From: Lutraria lutraria
Taxonomy: Eukaryota > Mollusca > Bivalvia > Venerida > Mactridae
DNA length: 64,000 nt
Direction: 5' to 3'
Assembly (NCBI GenBank): GCA_964023205.1
Contig: OZ026851.1
Coordinates: forward strand, 19,165,528-19,229,527
Below the pieces are notes generated by a model. The model was given only the letters and a program-made list of their open reading frames with translations. It did not search any database and was not told where the DNA came from. The translations under genes and the position numbers were made by a program. This document shows, piece after piece, positions 12,735-23,504 of the stretch; position 1 is the stretch's first letter, and every line of letters starts with the position of its first letter.

Positions 12735-13331
12735 AAGGTTTTTGAATTCAAACCGTTAGGGTGAAGCGTTTGTAACTTATGTATCCAAAAAGTTTCCTTG
12801 CATAATCGATTAATATTATTGTTTATAACATAAACTGGCATAAATGAAAAGTCAGACATATTATGAGTGCCTTCATTAAAGTGGCTAGCAACAAGAGAAG
12901 AAAATCCATCATTAGTAAAATTTATGATTATTCATACGTCGTGAAACCGGTTGCATTGTCTGGCCAACATATTGTTTTTGACATTTTTTACACGTTATTA
13001 AGTAAATGACATTTTTTGATTGACAATTACTATTATATTTTAAATCGAATGTCCTTTTTGTGACAGAACTCGTAAATGTTGAACCGAAGTTGATTCTGGT
13101 ACAGTGAGAACATCGTTTTTTATTACAACTCGTGCTGAAAAAATAATCACTAGTATCATCAGTTTTAAGATCTGAACTAACTAAGAAGTCATGTAAATTT
13201 TTAGGACGTCTGTAAGCAAGAATTGGCGTAAACGTTTTATGCACAAAAACATTTTCGTTCTTCGTTATATGGAGGTCCCAGTATCGATGTATGGTACTAC
13301 CAATATCAGGTAAAGATGGATTGAATTCCAC
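12735..13331 (-). pseudogene. Penelope-like retroelement, 3' coding remnant (GIY-YIG endonuclease)
   Basis: A minus-strand ORF (12912..13331) encodes HRYWDLHITKN, a FTPILAYRRPKNLHDFLVSS block, a Cys-rich CSHC segment and a GIY-YIG core, NVIYLITCKKCQKQYVGQT. This is the usual C-terminal half of Penelope-like elements. The frame then breaks at 12912. In another frame ASHFNEGTHNMSDFSF and ETFWIHKLQTLHPNGLN continue to a stop near 12735. No reverse transcriptase is present upstream, so it is a 5'-truncated, frameshifted, inactive copy. Penelope-like elements are RT plus GIY-YIG retroelements of animals. Confidence 0.85.
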
Positions 13332-13829
13332 AGTATATTAGTATGGGTAGTTTATACAGTCATGTGTCTGACTGTCTGCTTGTATATACACTAAGCCTTC
13401 CATACAATATTTCTATACCTTGACACTCTAATAATTCATCAATAATTTAATGACTGTATGTATTTCTATTTTCATATGTTAGGGGATGCCTGGTAGTGTG
13501 TGTTTTTTACAATTTAAGTTTATAAGTGTTTTGTTGATAGCAATTTTTCATAACTTTCTTTTGTCATAAATTCTTTTTTTCAATTTATTACATACAAGAG
13601 AGCAATTTATTGAATTGAATAGCAAGTGCTATGTTAATATACCACTATGTATGTTTGTTTAATACTTTGATGATGAAAATGGCTGCACTTGGAATGATAG
13701 GAAACTTATGTAAAATCAATTTATATTTCAACCCATCCATACAAAGTTTTATACAATATATTTTCTTTTGTTTCTATCAGTAAACAACATGCCATGACTT
13801 GAAAAATATTTTTTTTTATTTTTCTATAT
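13332..13829. other. Intergenic; no retroelement sequence upstream of the truncation
   Basis: Contains no reverse transcriptase motif in any frame, which is why the Penelope-like copy is called 5'-truncated at about 13331. Confidence 0.6.
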
Positions 13830-14074
13830 TTTTTTTAAATGCACCAATACTCTCTTTTGGGTCGATTCTATAACAAAACACCAGGTTATCAGGCAAATTA
13901 GTATTTTTATGAAAAAAAAATGTTTACAGTAGATCCTGCAGTCAAAGGGAGGTAATAATTACCTCCCTTTGACTGTTACATTTTTTTTCTTCATAAAATC
14001 ACTAATTTGCCTGATAACCTGGTGTTTTGTTATAGAATCGACCCAAAACAGAAAATTGGTGCATTAAAAAAAAA
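13830..14074. mobile_element. Large foldback element (arms ~110 bp)
   Basis: The arms read aatgcaccaat...gggtcgattctataacaaaa and its inverse, meeting at the centre gggaggta-ataat-tacctccc (about 13948-13970). T- and A-runs flank it. No coding. The whole sequence can fold into one long hairpin. Confidence 0.8.
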
Positions 14075-14099
14075 AGTATTTTATTTTTATCGGATAGGT

Positions 14100-14360
14100 A
14101 ATTGTTTTATGGTTACTTAATTTACGGTTGCTTGCATGTTATGGTGTGAGTGGTGGTGTACATGTTACCTTATGCCATGTTAGGATGTTACTAGTGCTAC
14201 TGTTAGTATCTACTTTTAGTATGTGAGTGGTGTTCATGTTATGTTGTTAGGATGTTACTAGTGCTACTGTTAGTATATGAGTTGTGCACATGTTAGATTG
14301 CATGTTAGTGTTAGTAGTGCTCATATTAGTATGTTAGGAGGGTTAGTTAACTAGTTAGTG
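14100..14360. repeat. Degenerate TGTTAG-rich direct repeats
   Basis: Repeated 'gttactagtgctactgttagtat' at about 14187 and 14247 with related pieces around. Confidence 0.5.
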
Positions 14361-14424
14361 TACATACATGTCATATCACAATTTATACAATTTTTATACA
14401 ATTTATAAATATTCTTACCTGAGT

Positions 14425-14490
14425 GGGGGTTGAACTCACGATCTCCGGATTATCAGTCAGGCAGCTTATCCTCTACACCACAAACCCACA
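14425..14490 (-). repeat. tRNA-like sequence (SINE head or pseudogene)
   Basis: On the minus strand: GTGGTGTAGAGGATAAG (A box-like), then GAGTTCAACCCCCAC (B box-like). The T stem has a mismatch and the acceptor stem does not pair, so a working tRNA is unlikely. Confidence 0.45.
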
Positions 14491-16890
14491 CACTATTGTG
14501 TGTCCAAATTTCATATATAAATTTACTATTGGCTCTCAAGAGAAAATAGATCTTGTTATAACAACTATTTTCATTGGTTTGTGTCATGTCACATGATCTT
14601 TTAATTTGTAAAAACTGTTTTGATTGGCTTATCATTTTACATATCATAATGGCTGACCATGTTTTACAAAATACAGTTTGTTGGATTAATTTCTGGATTA
14701 TTGTCTTGTAAGTAGATTTTATTGAATGTTTAAGGATCAGAAATTGCTGGTTTTAATTGTCACTGTTTTCCTTGCTTTTGACATGTCACATGGTCTTCTG
14801 GCCTGTGAAAGCTGTTATGATTGGCTGTTTTAATTATTTGCTTGATAGTTTTTTGAAGCCTCATGTTTTTGGGTATTGACACATTCATATATGGCATATA
14901 TTCCTAGCAGGAACAATATTGCCTGTAATTTATATTATTTTATATCTATATTTGTAGTGTCTATCATATTGCTGGACACCCATCTGAAGGATAACAAGGT
15001 AAAAGTTGCTAGGTATGTATTATTTGACTTTGTAACTTGTGTATGCTGTAAATCTGACTTGCACTCATTGAAAATTAATGGATGAATGATCAAATGGGAA
15101 AAATAAGTTTCAATTTCTTTATTTTGAAATGATCGAATTTTTCTCCCAAGATTCGTTCCCAGAATTTTCGGTCATATCCAACTCGTCCACAGTACTTTCT
15201 AGCCCAATGAAATTCATCCATTAATATTTGTGAGAGCAAGACATTTATTATTTTATGACAACAAATAAATATTTTAAGCAGCTTTTACTGTTTTCTTTTT
15301 TAATCAACACAATATATAACACACTGACAGAATATGTTGGTTGCTCATGACAACCGCATTTTAAGGTCAAAAGGTCAAGGTCACCTGGATTGGACAGTGT
15401 GTTTCAGTAACATCTTCTTGTTAGATATGTTAAGGTAATTCGAATTTGTGACAAAATGGCCGTCTGACATTTTAGCTATGCATCCTAAAGAAGTGGCATT
15501 GTTCAATAATTACTGAAAGTACATAACTGAAATGAGTTTTTATCAATAACTAATGACTAAATGTACATTTCTGTTTCAGTAAAATAATATTTGATGATTA
15601 ACAAGAATCTATAATTCTCAACTGATCTTATACTAATTCCAGTGTCCAAAATAATGTATCATAATATCAAAATTAATTTAAACTACAATGTCCAACAATA
15701 ACTTCAATGTGGAAATTAAGGGTTTCTACATATAAATACATATTCAATGGCATTGTACAATGAAAGACAAAAACAAAAAATAGATGAAAATACACAAATA
15801 TACACATCAGAGTGCACATGTAGTAAACAAGTTTATCAATTACACACAGTTAAAATAGTGCAAAATAGTTCTTGAAGTAGTATGATTTCAATAAACGTTT
15901 GAAACTGTCCACAATCTCATATCAATACATTAAACAATTACAGTACAGTGAAGTCTACAATAATGTATGTTTCTGATTGCTTGTTCTTTAAAAGTAGGCT
16001 AGCTGTGGCCGGGATTTCTTTCGAATCTTGAAAATGTAAGGAAAGGTAAAAAGTGAGAAAGAGCCTTAGAGGATGTACAGTTATTCAGACCTATCAAAAA
16101 ATTAGGAATGATGGTATAACCAGAGACAAGCACATTTGTATTTTTTGTTTACTCCTACCATATAAGATAATTAAATACCAAGGACTGAAAAAATACTGCA
16201 AACTGTAACAATAGGTATAAAGATCTTACAAAGATAATCATAATACATTTGCAGTCTTTGAGTTAATTTTTTGTGACAGGTTGCCCGACTATATACTTTA
16301 AGAAGGAAACTCTCTAAAACTAGGTTGCCCTCCAAAAGACTTTAAGAAGGGAAAACATGCTTTCGGGCAGGGGACAACCCACTAATTCAAAGACTGAATT
16401 TGTGTAAATGATTTCTAGACTTTAAAATTGCTCCATTAAAATGTGTAAATTTTCAATAGTGGTCAGGTATCACATACCATACATCACATGTTTAACTGAT
16501 AAAATCTTCAGGTTTTTTATGCACTCATTCACAAAATAATTGACATAAAGAAGTTTGAATAAGAACAAACAAAATTTTAAAACAAATATCAACCTTCCAC
16601 GAATACATGTAGTAACAGTTCGCTCAACTAGAAATTAATCACAAAATTAAATCATTACAAAGAAGATGACCTCATGGTGAGGACAATTTTGATAATTAAA
16701 ATATAGAAAGTAAAAAATATCAGTTTGCCGGGAGTGAAAAAATTATAAAAAATAATGTTAAGAACATGTAAGATTTCAATAATACTTAGTGTTTGAAAAA
16801 TGGGTATCTTGAAGCCTAGAAAACATTATATACAGTTAAGTGGCAGTAGACAGAAACAGTGATGAATTTCATGAGAGAACAATGTTTGAA
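14491..16890. other. Intergenic, no supported gene
   Basis: Short ORFs only. A 'ggtcaaggtcacctgga' fragment near 15374 is typical of decayed Helitron-like elements. The rest is AT-rich with nothing recognised. Confidence 0.5.
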
Positions 16891-17620
16891 CTAGAAATGT
16901 GTCCAGAGAACATGAATGCCCCCATTGAGAGCTAAGTCAAGAAGGGGCCATAACTCCTGTGAAAATGTTTGGATTTTAACTGAAATTACACTTGGTCCGT
17001 ATTTTTATGCCCCCGCCATGAAATGGTGGATGGCACATAGTGTATACCCTGTCCGTTGGTGTGTTTGTTTGTGTGTTACTGCATTTTCATGTCCGGCTCA
17101 TAACTTTGTCATGCATTATTGGATTTTGAAATAATTTGGCACAAATGTTCAGCATAACAACACAATGTGTCATGCACAAAAACTGTGTCGCTTGCTCAAA
17201 GGTCGAGGTCACAGTGGACACTTAAAGCATTATATGTATATGTTTGTGTCCGGCTTATAACTCTGTCATGCATGATTGGATTTTGAAATAAACTGGCACA
17301 ATGTTCATCCCATTAAGACGATGTGTCATGCGCATCAACTGTGTCACTTGCTCAAATGTCAAGGTCCCTGGAGCAATCTGCTCTATGTTGTATTCACATA
17401 TTTGCCACACATCTCTCACTTCTGTGTCCAGTGTGAAATGGCGGGGGCATCCGTGTCCTATGGACACATTTCTAGTATTATTATACACCTTCAGGTAAAA
17501 TACGAAACCAATCCATGAAATATTTCTTGAGTTATCATTGGAAACCAAATTTTGAATGGACTGCAGGACAGACGGTCCACTTTTTGCCCTTCCGTCATTT
17601 TGATTAACAGGGGCATAAAA
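16891..17620 (-). mobile_element. Helitron-like non-autonomous element (outer), interrupted
   Basis: The left edge read on the minus strand gives a 3' end ...GGACACATTTCTAG|T; the right edge gives a 5' end TTTTATGCCCC. The 3' terminus has the CTAG expected of Helitrons (CTRR). A second element (17002-17475) sits inside it in the opposite orientation. ORFs here are incidental. Confidence 0.65.
17002..17475 (+). mobile_element. Helitron-like non-autonomous element (inner, nested)
   Basis: Begins TTTTTATGCCCCCGCC after a host A and ends GTGTCC-TA-TGGACAC (hairpin), ATTT, CTAG before a host T. This matches Helitron 3' structure: a hairpin about 5-10 bases before CTRR and insertion between A and T. 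Subterminal inverse repeats are atgcccccgccatgaaatgg near the start and its inverse near 17437. Confidence 0.75.
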
Positions 17621-20100
17621 AAAGTAGGACAAGGAATTATTGCGACATCCTTCATAAGAATCTACCGGTAATTGTAAACCAGAAAACATTAAATAAATGT
17701 AAAAAGAAAGTCTACAGAAACTCACCCACATGCTTGAACAATTACTAGTAATTAATGAATATTTTGTATCCTAGAAAACAAATCAGAACCTATCAGCAGT
17801 ATAAAATATATGTAAAATGAAAGTAGACAGACCGTGTACAAAAACTAGTTATAATATTGAGTACAAAAAATGTGATTTCTATCTTATCCAGTCAGTAATT
17901 GATAAATGAATAAACTTAATTTACAATCAGAATCATCAAATATTCATTTCATAGATATATCTTAGCTTTAAGACAAACATAAATTTATGCCACCTCTGGT
18001 TTGTAAAGAATAATGTTTGTTGATCTGAGTAATACACAGTAAAGAAAGAGGAGACAAGCTTTAACTGCATATCATTGATATAATTTTGAGTTTTCTCAGT
18101 TAAGATATATCTATGAAATGATGTATATACATAGACAAGAACAGGAGTGTGTCTTCGATGTAGCTGAATGCTGTAGTCCATGTGATCTTTCAACATGAAG
18201 TATGAGCAGAGTAGACATCTACAATGTAGACTGAAAATATACAACAACATACATGTTCGTCAGTGACTGAGTCTCAGAGTATAAACTTGGTAAGTACATA
18301 TAAACTTTTAGTAAAATGTATAATACCAAGTAGAAATAATATATAAAACATTGCACTGTCACACTGACTCAGTAACATGAACAAGATCAAAGGCCTGAAG
18401 GCCTGAAATGAGATGAATTTTGTGATGCAGGGATCTCTCTGAGTCGATACAAAATTTAAAACTATCAATAATTCTGTCCGAAACGAGGACCTTGTACTGT
18501 AGGCTACTGTTTATTCAATCAAATATTAATGCACAAGGGTAATGTTGCCTGTTTAAAAAGAATTATTTCACCATATGAATTATCAAGGCCTTGTAACATA
18601 TCCTTAATATTAAAAAACTCCTGGGTCTAGAAATCACGAAAATATACACCAATCGTTTTCATTAAGGCCGTGATATACCAATTTAAAAATGATTTTTTAA
18701 ACGATGGTCTTATATGACGCATATTATACGACGATGTTATATTTATGAATATATTGTTCTGAACTGGAGCAGCAAGCCCTTCAACTTACAAAAAGTATGT
18801 CTTGACATCACTCGGACCGCTGTTAGCTACAGTATATTTTTATATCGTTCGTGATTTTATACCCTCATCGGCGTTTATCGAAAGAATAAAATATACTCGC
18901 TGTAACAAAGTAAGGGAGATCACTGGGTAGATTTGACAAGCTATTTTCGGTTTGATTTACAAATGATGCATAAATCATGTGTCAATGTCGCATGTTTTCC
19001 CAAAAATGACCACTTAACGGTAATTAAATTTCCAAGTGGTAAGAATTATCATAGACCAAGATCAGATTTTTATTTATTTGCAGTGAACACCGACTGACTT
19101 ACTTAAATTTTCCGAAAATCGCCTTTCGCTTTCATGATGAAGTCGAAACATCACGAATTGCCCTGTAACCAAGATACCAAGCGACATTTTTTAATCACGA
19201 GTTTTCATTATGGATAGCAAATACATAATGATTGTGGAGAAGCAGTTTTGATTACAGATGACTGTTATTAATTAATTCTTCGCAGTTTGCAAAACTTACC
19301 CTGACAGTTATTCAACTCGCGAACGGGTCGCCTCTCAAGTTTATGTTCGGTCAATTAGGGTCGGCAAAAAACGAAATCGGAACAAAAAGATGTCAGTTGC
19401 ATCAACTAGACCGGCTATCTATTGATCGGACCGTTGTTCTGACATCACGCCGGGTATTTATTGTCATTTTTCAACAATTAGCAAAATCTTCGTCAAGCAG
19501 ACATTCATGGTATTCGGTTTACAAATGTAAACTGCACTCTGATTATTGATAACAATAAGCTGTTACAACGAACGCTGCGATTGGCTGTGATTGATTTATT
19601 CGACGGCCCACTGTAGCATTCGGAGGCTGGGCGTACTGCAGTGTAGTGTGAATTAAGATTGACTACGATAAGCAGTTATTGACTTTCACAACTGATTATT
19701 GAATGAATCAGGACTTGTTAGGGTATTATGTTTAGGTAGATAATTAAAATGTGACCATTATGATTTTTAAAAGATATTTCGCCACTCGTTGTCATCTGAT
19801 TTTCGACTTGTTAGCGAGTTAGTATGTATAACAACAATGACCAATGAAGTGTCGATAGAGTTGCGGTCTAAACGCTAAAAATAGAAAATCGATATAGTTA
19901 CAGCACCGATGGTATTTGCTTACTGACTGTGTGTGAATGGGTGTTTGAACTGCGTGCATTACCGCTCTGTTAGCGAGTCTGTGTAACGAAAAAGACCGAA
20001 AAAATGTAGTACGAAGTCAATCCTAAGGCTATATAGAGAAATGCAGTGTTGAAATTCATAGTCTGCGTGATCGCTATATGAGAAGAATTTACAAGTAAAT
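17621..20100. other. Intergenic, no supported gene
   Basis: AT-rich to about 18.7 kb, then less AT-rich to 20.0 kb, as expected near a promoter. No TATA or first exon could be fixed. Short ORFs such as 19343-19549 have no support. Confidence 0.4.
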
Positions 20101-20135
20101 TCATCTCATAAAAAACTATAACAAAACGTAATAGG

Positions 20136-20413
20136 TAGACGAATTACAAGGAGCATTTTGGTTTATGTTTTTTGTATGAAGTTGCTTTTTTCATATAAAA
20201 CCCTAAATGTTAACAAATTCACCATAATCTGCTATGATACAGCCACATTGAGCTTCAAATAGCATTTCAGATATTATGCCACACAACAGCTTATCTAGGT
20301 TAAACATCACATAAATAGATTCAGTCATCACCACTAGCCAATCAAATGGCCAGGATTAGCCAAACTAGTAATAGACACTATAAACTAATACTATAAGTAT
20401 AATTCGTCTAGAA
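20136..20413. mobile_element. MITE with TAGACGAATTA inverted ends
   Basis: Ends tagacgaatta (20136) and taattcgtcta (20400-20410) are inverse copies. A diverged inverted copy of the whole block plus flank lies at about 30165-30670. It overlaps putative exon D of the unrecognised gene. Confidence 0.6.
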
Positions 20414-20436
20414 AAAACTGCCAACAGTCCTGAGTT
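20391..20436 (-). CDS. Unrecognised gene, possible terminal exon D partly made of MITE
   Basis: The acceptor is cttctttttag. In phase with exon C it reads VTQDCWQFF, then LDELYL and TAG. The last six codons and the stop lie in the terminal inverted repeat of the MITE at 20136-20413, so the present C-terminus may be transposon-derived. An alternative is that the true exon lies elsewhere. Confidence 0.35.
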
Positions 20437-22494
20437 CTAAAAAGAAGATTGGCCAAGTATCTCCTAACATTGTACAGCATGTTCTATATTTCTATTACTT
20501 GTCAGTGCAGAGACTTACACATTCTTGATCTGTTTCCCATAGTACACAGATGTAGTCAACTCTGACTCATGGAATAACTGATATATTCTGATGGAACAAT
20601 CATCTGTAATCAAGTCTGAAATTACAGTTTAAAAAATCAAGGCAAGAATAGATAACTCTTACTATAACAGTAAAACAAATTGTTTGGGATTATCTCCCTT
20701 TCTTATCAATTAAACAGCATCAAACAATTCAGACTAAATGAACAAAAAACAAAATAGCTTACCAATAATGATAACCCTATATTGACACGAAATGTTCACA
20801 ACATTCAAACATGTTACACCATCATTCCAAGGAAGTTCATTTGACAACACATCTAAAATAGTAATAAAATAAATTAAAATACAATAAAAGAGTAAATGAA
20901 AAATAAAAATTTGTCGTAAAGTGTCTGTGCCAGAAGATTTTCTCTCCAACTGCCATATCCAAAATGTTAATAAACTCCAAAGTAAACGTAGCATGGCCAA
21001 GCCTTTTGTGCCACTGATTTCCATTGATGTACATTACAAGCATGTGTATGCACTTTCAATGCTGCAGACCAAATAATGGTAGAGATATTGAAAATCAAAG
21101 ATTTTCAGCAACTCTCGGAGACTTTTCACGGAAATGTTTTTTTCTAGAATTCCAATAAAGTCAAAAGTAAGCAGAGCATAGCAAATTCAACCTGGCCACT
21201 GAATTTTGGTCATGCAAACAACTTGTAAGTAAAGTTGCATTCATGTACCAACAACACTTAAAGGAGAAAATAAAAAATTAAAGTTGTCAAAAAATCTTGA
21301 CGCTCATAAACTGTCATTTTTAGAATTCTAATAAAAGCAAAAGTAACTGTACCATACCAAATCTGTTCTCATCACAGATTTCCATTGATCCACACTACTT
21401 GTAGGTAATGGTCCCATGTTTGTACTATCTACAATTAAAGAGTAAATGAAAGATAAAAATTTGTCGTAAAGTGTCCGCGCAAGATTTCTCTCCAACTGCC
21501 ATTTCCAAAATGTTAATAAACTCCAAAGTAAACGTAGCATGGCCACGCCTTTTGTGCCACTGATTTCCATTGATGTCCATTACTAGCATGTGCACTTTCA
21601 ATCATGCAGACCAAATAATGGTAGAGATATTGAAAATCAAAGATTTTCAGCAACTCTCGGAGACTTTTCACGGAAATGGTTATTTCTAGAATGTCAATAA
21701 ATCAAAAGGAAGCAGAGCAGAGCAAATTCAACCTTGCCACCAACTTTTGTTCATGCAAACAACTTGTAAGTAAAGTTGCATTCATGTACCAACAACACTA
21801 AAGGAGAAAATAAAAAATTAGAATTGTCAAAAAATCTTGACGCTAGGGAATTTTCTCATGAACTGTCATTTCTAGAAATGTAATAAAAGCAAAAGTAACT
21901 GTACCATACCAAATCTGTTCCCATCACAGATGTCCATTGATCCACACTACTTGTATGTAATGGTCCCATGTTTGTACTATCTACAATTAAAGAGTAAATG
22001 AAAGATAAAAATTTGATATGAAAATCGACCGATCTATACTGTGATTATCATGTAGTGTACAACAATTTTCTGAAAATATGACCCACCAGTTGTATACAAA
22101 TGACATGGAATAATTGTTCTGGGTGGCATTGGAAAATATTGTTACCTAGGCTAATAAGTTAAATTAGTCAATGAATGAAATGAAATGAGACATCGCACGG
22201 ACATACACTTAAATAATTCAAAAAATAATTTTCTGATTGTCTGTTTGATCCCTTGTTCAGATACATTATTGAAACTTGTTTATATTATCCTAAATTAATA
22301 ATTACCTCATCATAGTGAATACAGGGATGAGTCTTAAACCACTGTGCATTGAATGAACAGTTTTCTGTATCTTTTGCCAAAAGATCGTTAAGGAAATTTG
22401 AAAACACTGATACTGCCACCTGTGGTTCGACTTGCTTCCCGCCTTTCCACAGTCTCAGTGCCTGTTGACTTCGGCAGTAAGACAAACAGCGCAT
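20391..22494 (-). CDS. Unrecognised spliced gene, incomplete model (four exon pieces)
   Basis: Supported pieces, minus strand: A 22306..22494 (63 codons from ATG, with in-frame stops just upstream, donor GAG|GTAATT, phase 0); B 20763..20852 (acceptor tattttag, donor G|GTAAGC); C 20519..20615 (acceptor atttcag, donor GT|GTAAGT); D 20391..20436 (acceptor ctttttag, ends TAG). B-C-D join in one frame. A ends in phase 0 but B needs one base from its predecessor, so at least one exon between 20853 and 22305 is missing or A is not joined directly. Segments such as NELPWNDGVTCLNVVN and DDCSIRIYQLFHESEL look like ordinary globular coding sequence, but I do not recognise the family. No membrane segment is evident. 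Exon A has a partial duplicate at 23505-24737. Confidence 0.5.
20519..20615 (-). CDS. Unrecognised gene, exon C
   Basis: A 97-nt exon, acceptor ctgtaatttcag, donor GTGTAAGT. It encodes LITDDCSIRIYQLFHESEL and TTSVYYGKQIKN. The first codon is completed by the last base of exon B to give Asp. Confidence 0.55.
20763..20852 (-). CDS. Unrecognised gene, exon B
   Basis: A 90-nt exon with strong splice signals on both sides. It encodes VLSNELPWNDGVTCLNVVN and a hydrophobic IIID end that continues into exon C in phase 1. Confidence 0.55.
20870..22010. repeat. 182-bp tandem array in trimer (~545 bp) order, intronic
   Basis: Six subunits share a core on the plus strand (aatgttaataaactcc, aattccaataaagtca, aattctaataaaagca) at about 20963, 21147, 21322, 21507, 21690 and 21873. 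Units 1-3 repeat as 4-6, so the order is ABCABC. It lies between exons A and B of the unrecognised minus-strand gene. Confidence 0.8.
22011..22305. other. Intronic sequence, nothing recognised
   Basis: No splice-bounded open segment found here that would bridge exons A and B. Confidence 0.4.
22306..22494 (-). CDS. Unrecognised gene, exon A (putative start)
   Basis: ATG at 22494 opens MRCLSYCRSQQALRLWKGGK; TGA and TAA occur in frame immediately upstream, which supports this start. The exon ends at GAG|GTAATT. It encodes 63 residues with SVFSNFLNDLLAKDTENC and THPCIHYDE. Confidence 0.5.
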
Positions 22495-22509
22495 TCAAAT
22501 TTACTTATC

Positions 22510-23500
22510 CTGGTTTCTCGTTCTATCGGGGTACTTAACGTTCGTAATAAAATCTAAATGAATTAAAGCAACTAACATCGATCTTTTACTGGATTGAGGC
22601 TTTAAAATTCCTCTCTGTTTATTAAAATGAACTCAAAATACATGATGAAATAGTTTATATTTACAAAATCCCGCCGATAACGGATAAGCGGCCATGTTGA
22701 AATTGACATGTCAAGAGTTGTTTCCCCTTCTATCGGTGTAAATCTAAAAATGTGCCAACTATGGAACGCCGGATACATAATGATTTGATTATTATTGAAA
22801 ACGTTTAACATAGGAATAGTAAACAATTTTAGACAAGTTTCAACAGTTAGTTCAAAACAGCAAGTTGGCTGAAGTCTTTGGAACTTTGAAATAAGATAAA
22901 TTTCTATATTTCACATACTGAAACATGAATCTAACCCCTAGTAAAATCTTTACAAAAGTTCAAGATCATACTAAAAAACTGCATTAAGAGCAGTAAAAAT
23001 AGGTTATAGGTGTGTAAATGAGTCATATATAAGTGATAGACACACATTTAGAATGTTCAAAATCGACAGGTGTCTAGCTGCTTGTGTATGATTAAAATTC
23101 GTTCATTGTTTTTACTGCAAATCATGACCTTAATGGCTTGCCATATTTTCAGTTCCCAGAAGTGTTACTAAATTTATAAATTATTATACTTTCTGTTTGG
23201 TGACGTCACAATATATGTCAAATTTTTTCAGTAGCGATTTCAAAACATAAACATTCGTTTACAGAAAATATAGAGCGTTTTATAAACATAGTGGTAGGCA
23301 TCATTCGAAGAAAATCGTTTTTCACCTGATTTTGTGTAAAATCGTAAGTAATTCAGACATTTTTAGAAAAAGTTTGTTACGGACGAGTGATATCTGTGTT
23401 ATTGAAGCGGGAACGTAAACAACCCATAGACGGCGCAATGTTGAAACCCCGCGAGAAAAACTGTTTACACCGATAAAATGGAAGCCCCGATAGAATGAGA
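22510..23500. other. Upstream region of exon A with short inverted duplications
   Basis: The segment tggtttctcgttctatcggg at about 22511 recurs inverted at about 23478-23498, and ctatcggtgtaaa at about 22730 recurs inverted near 23465. This marks a local rearrangement linked to the exon A duplication. No further gene is seen. Confidence 0.5.
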
Positions 23501-23504
23501 AACC

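Noticed and set aside
14425..14490. A possible tRNA gene on the minus strand
   Set aside because: A and B boxes are visible, but the acceptor stem does not pair and the T stem has a mismatch. SINE head or pseudogene is more likely.
17255..17731. A 158-codon minus-strand ORF
   Set aside because: It spans the nested Helitron-like elements and overlaps plus-strand ORFs. It has no recognisable domain, and its sequence is shared with non-coding repeat ends.
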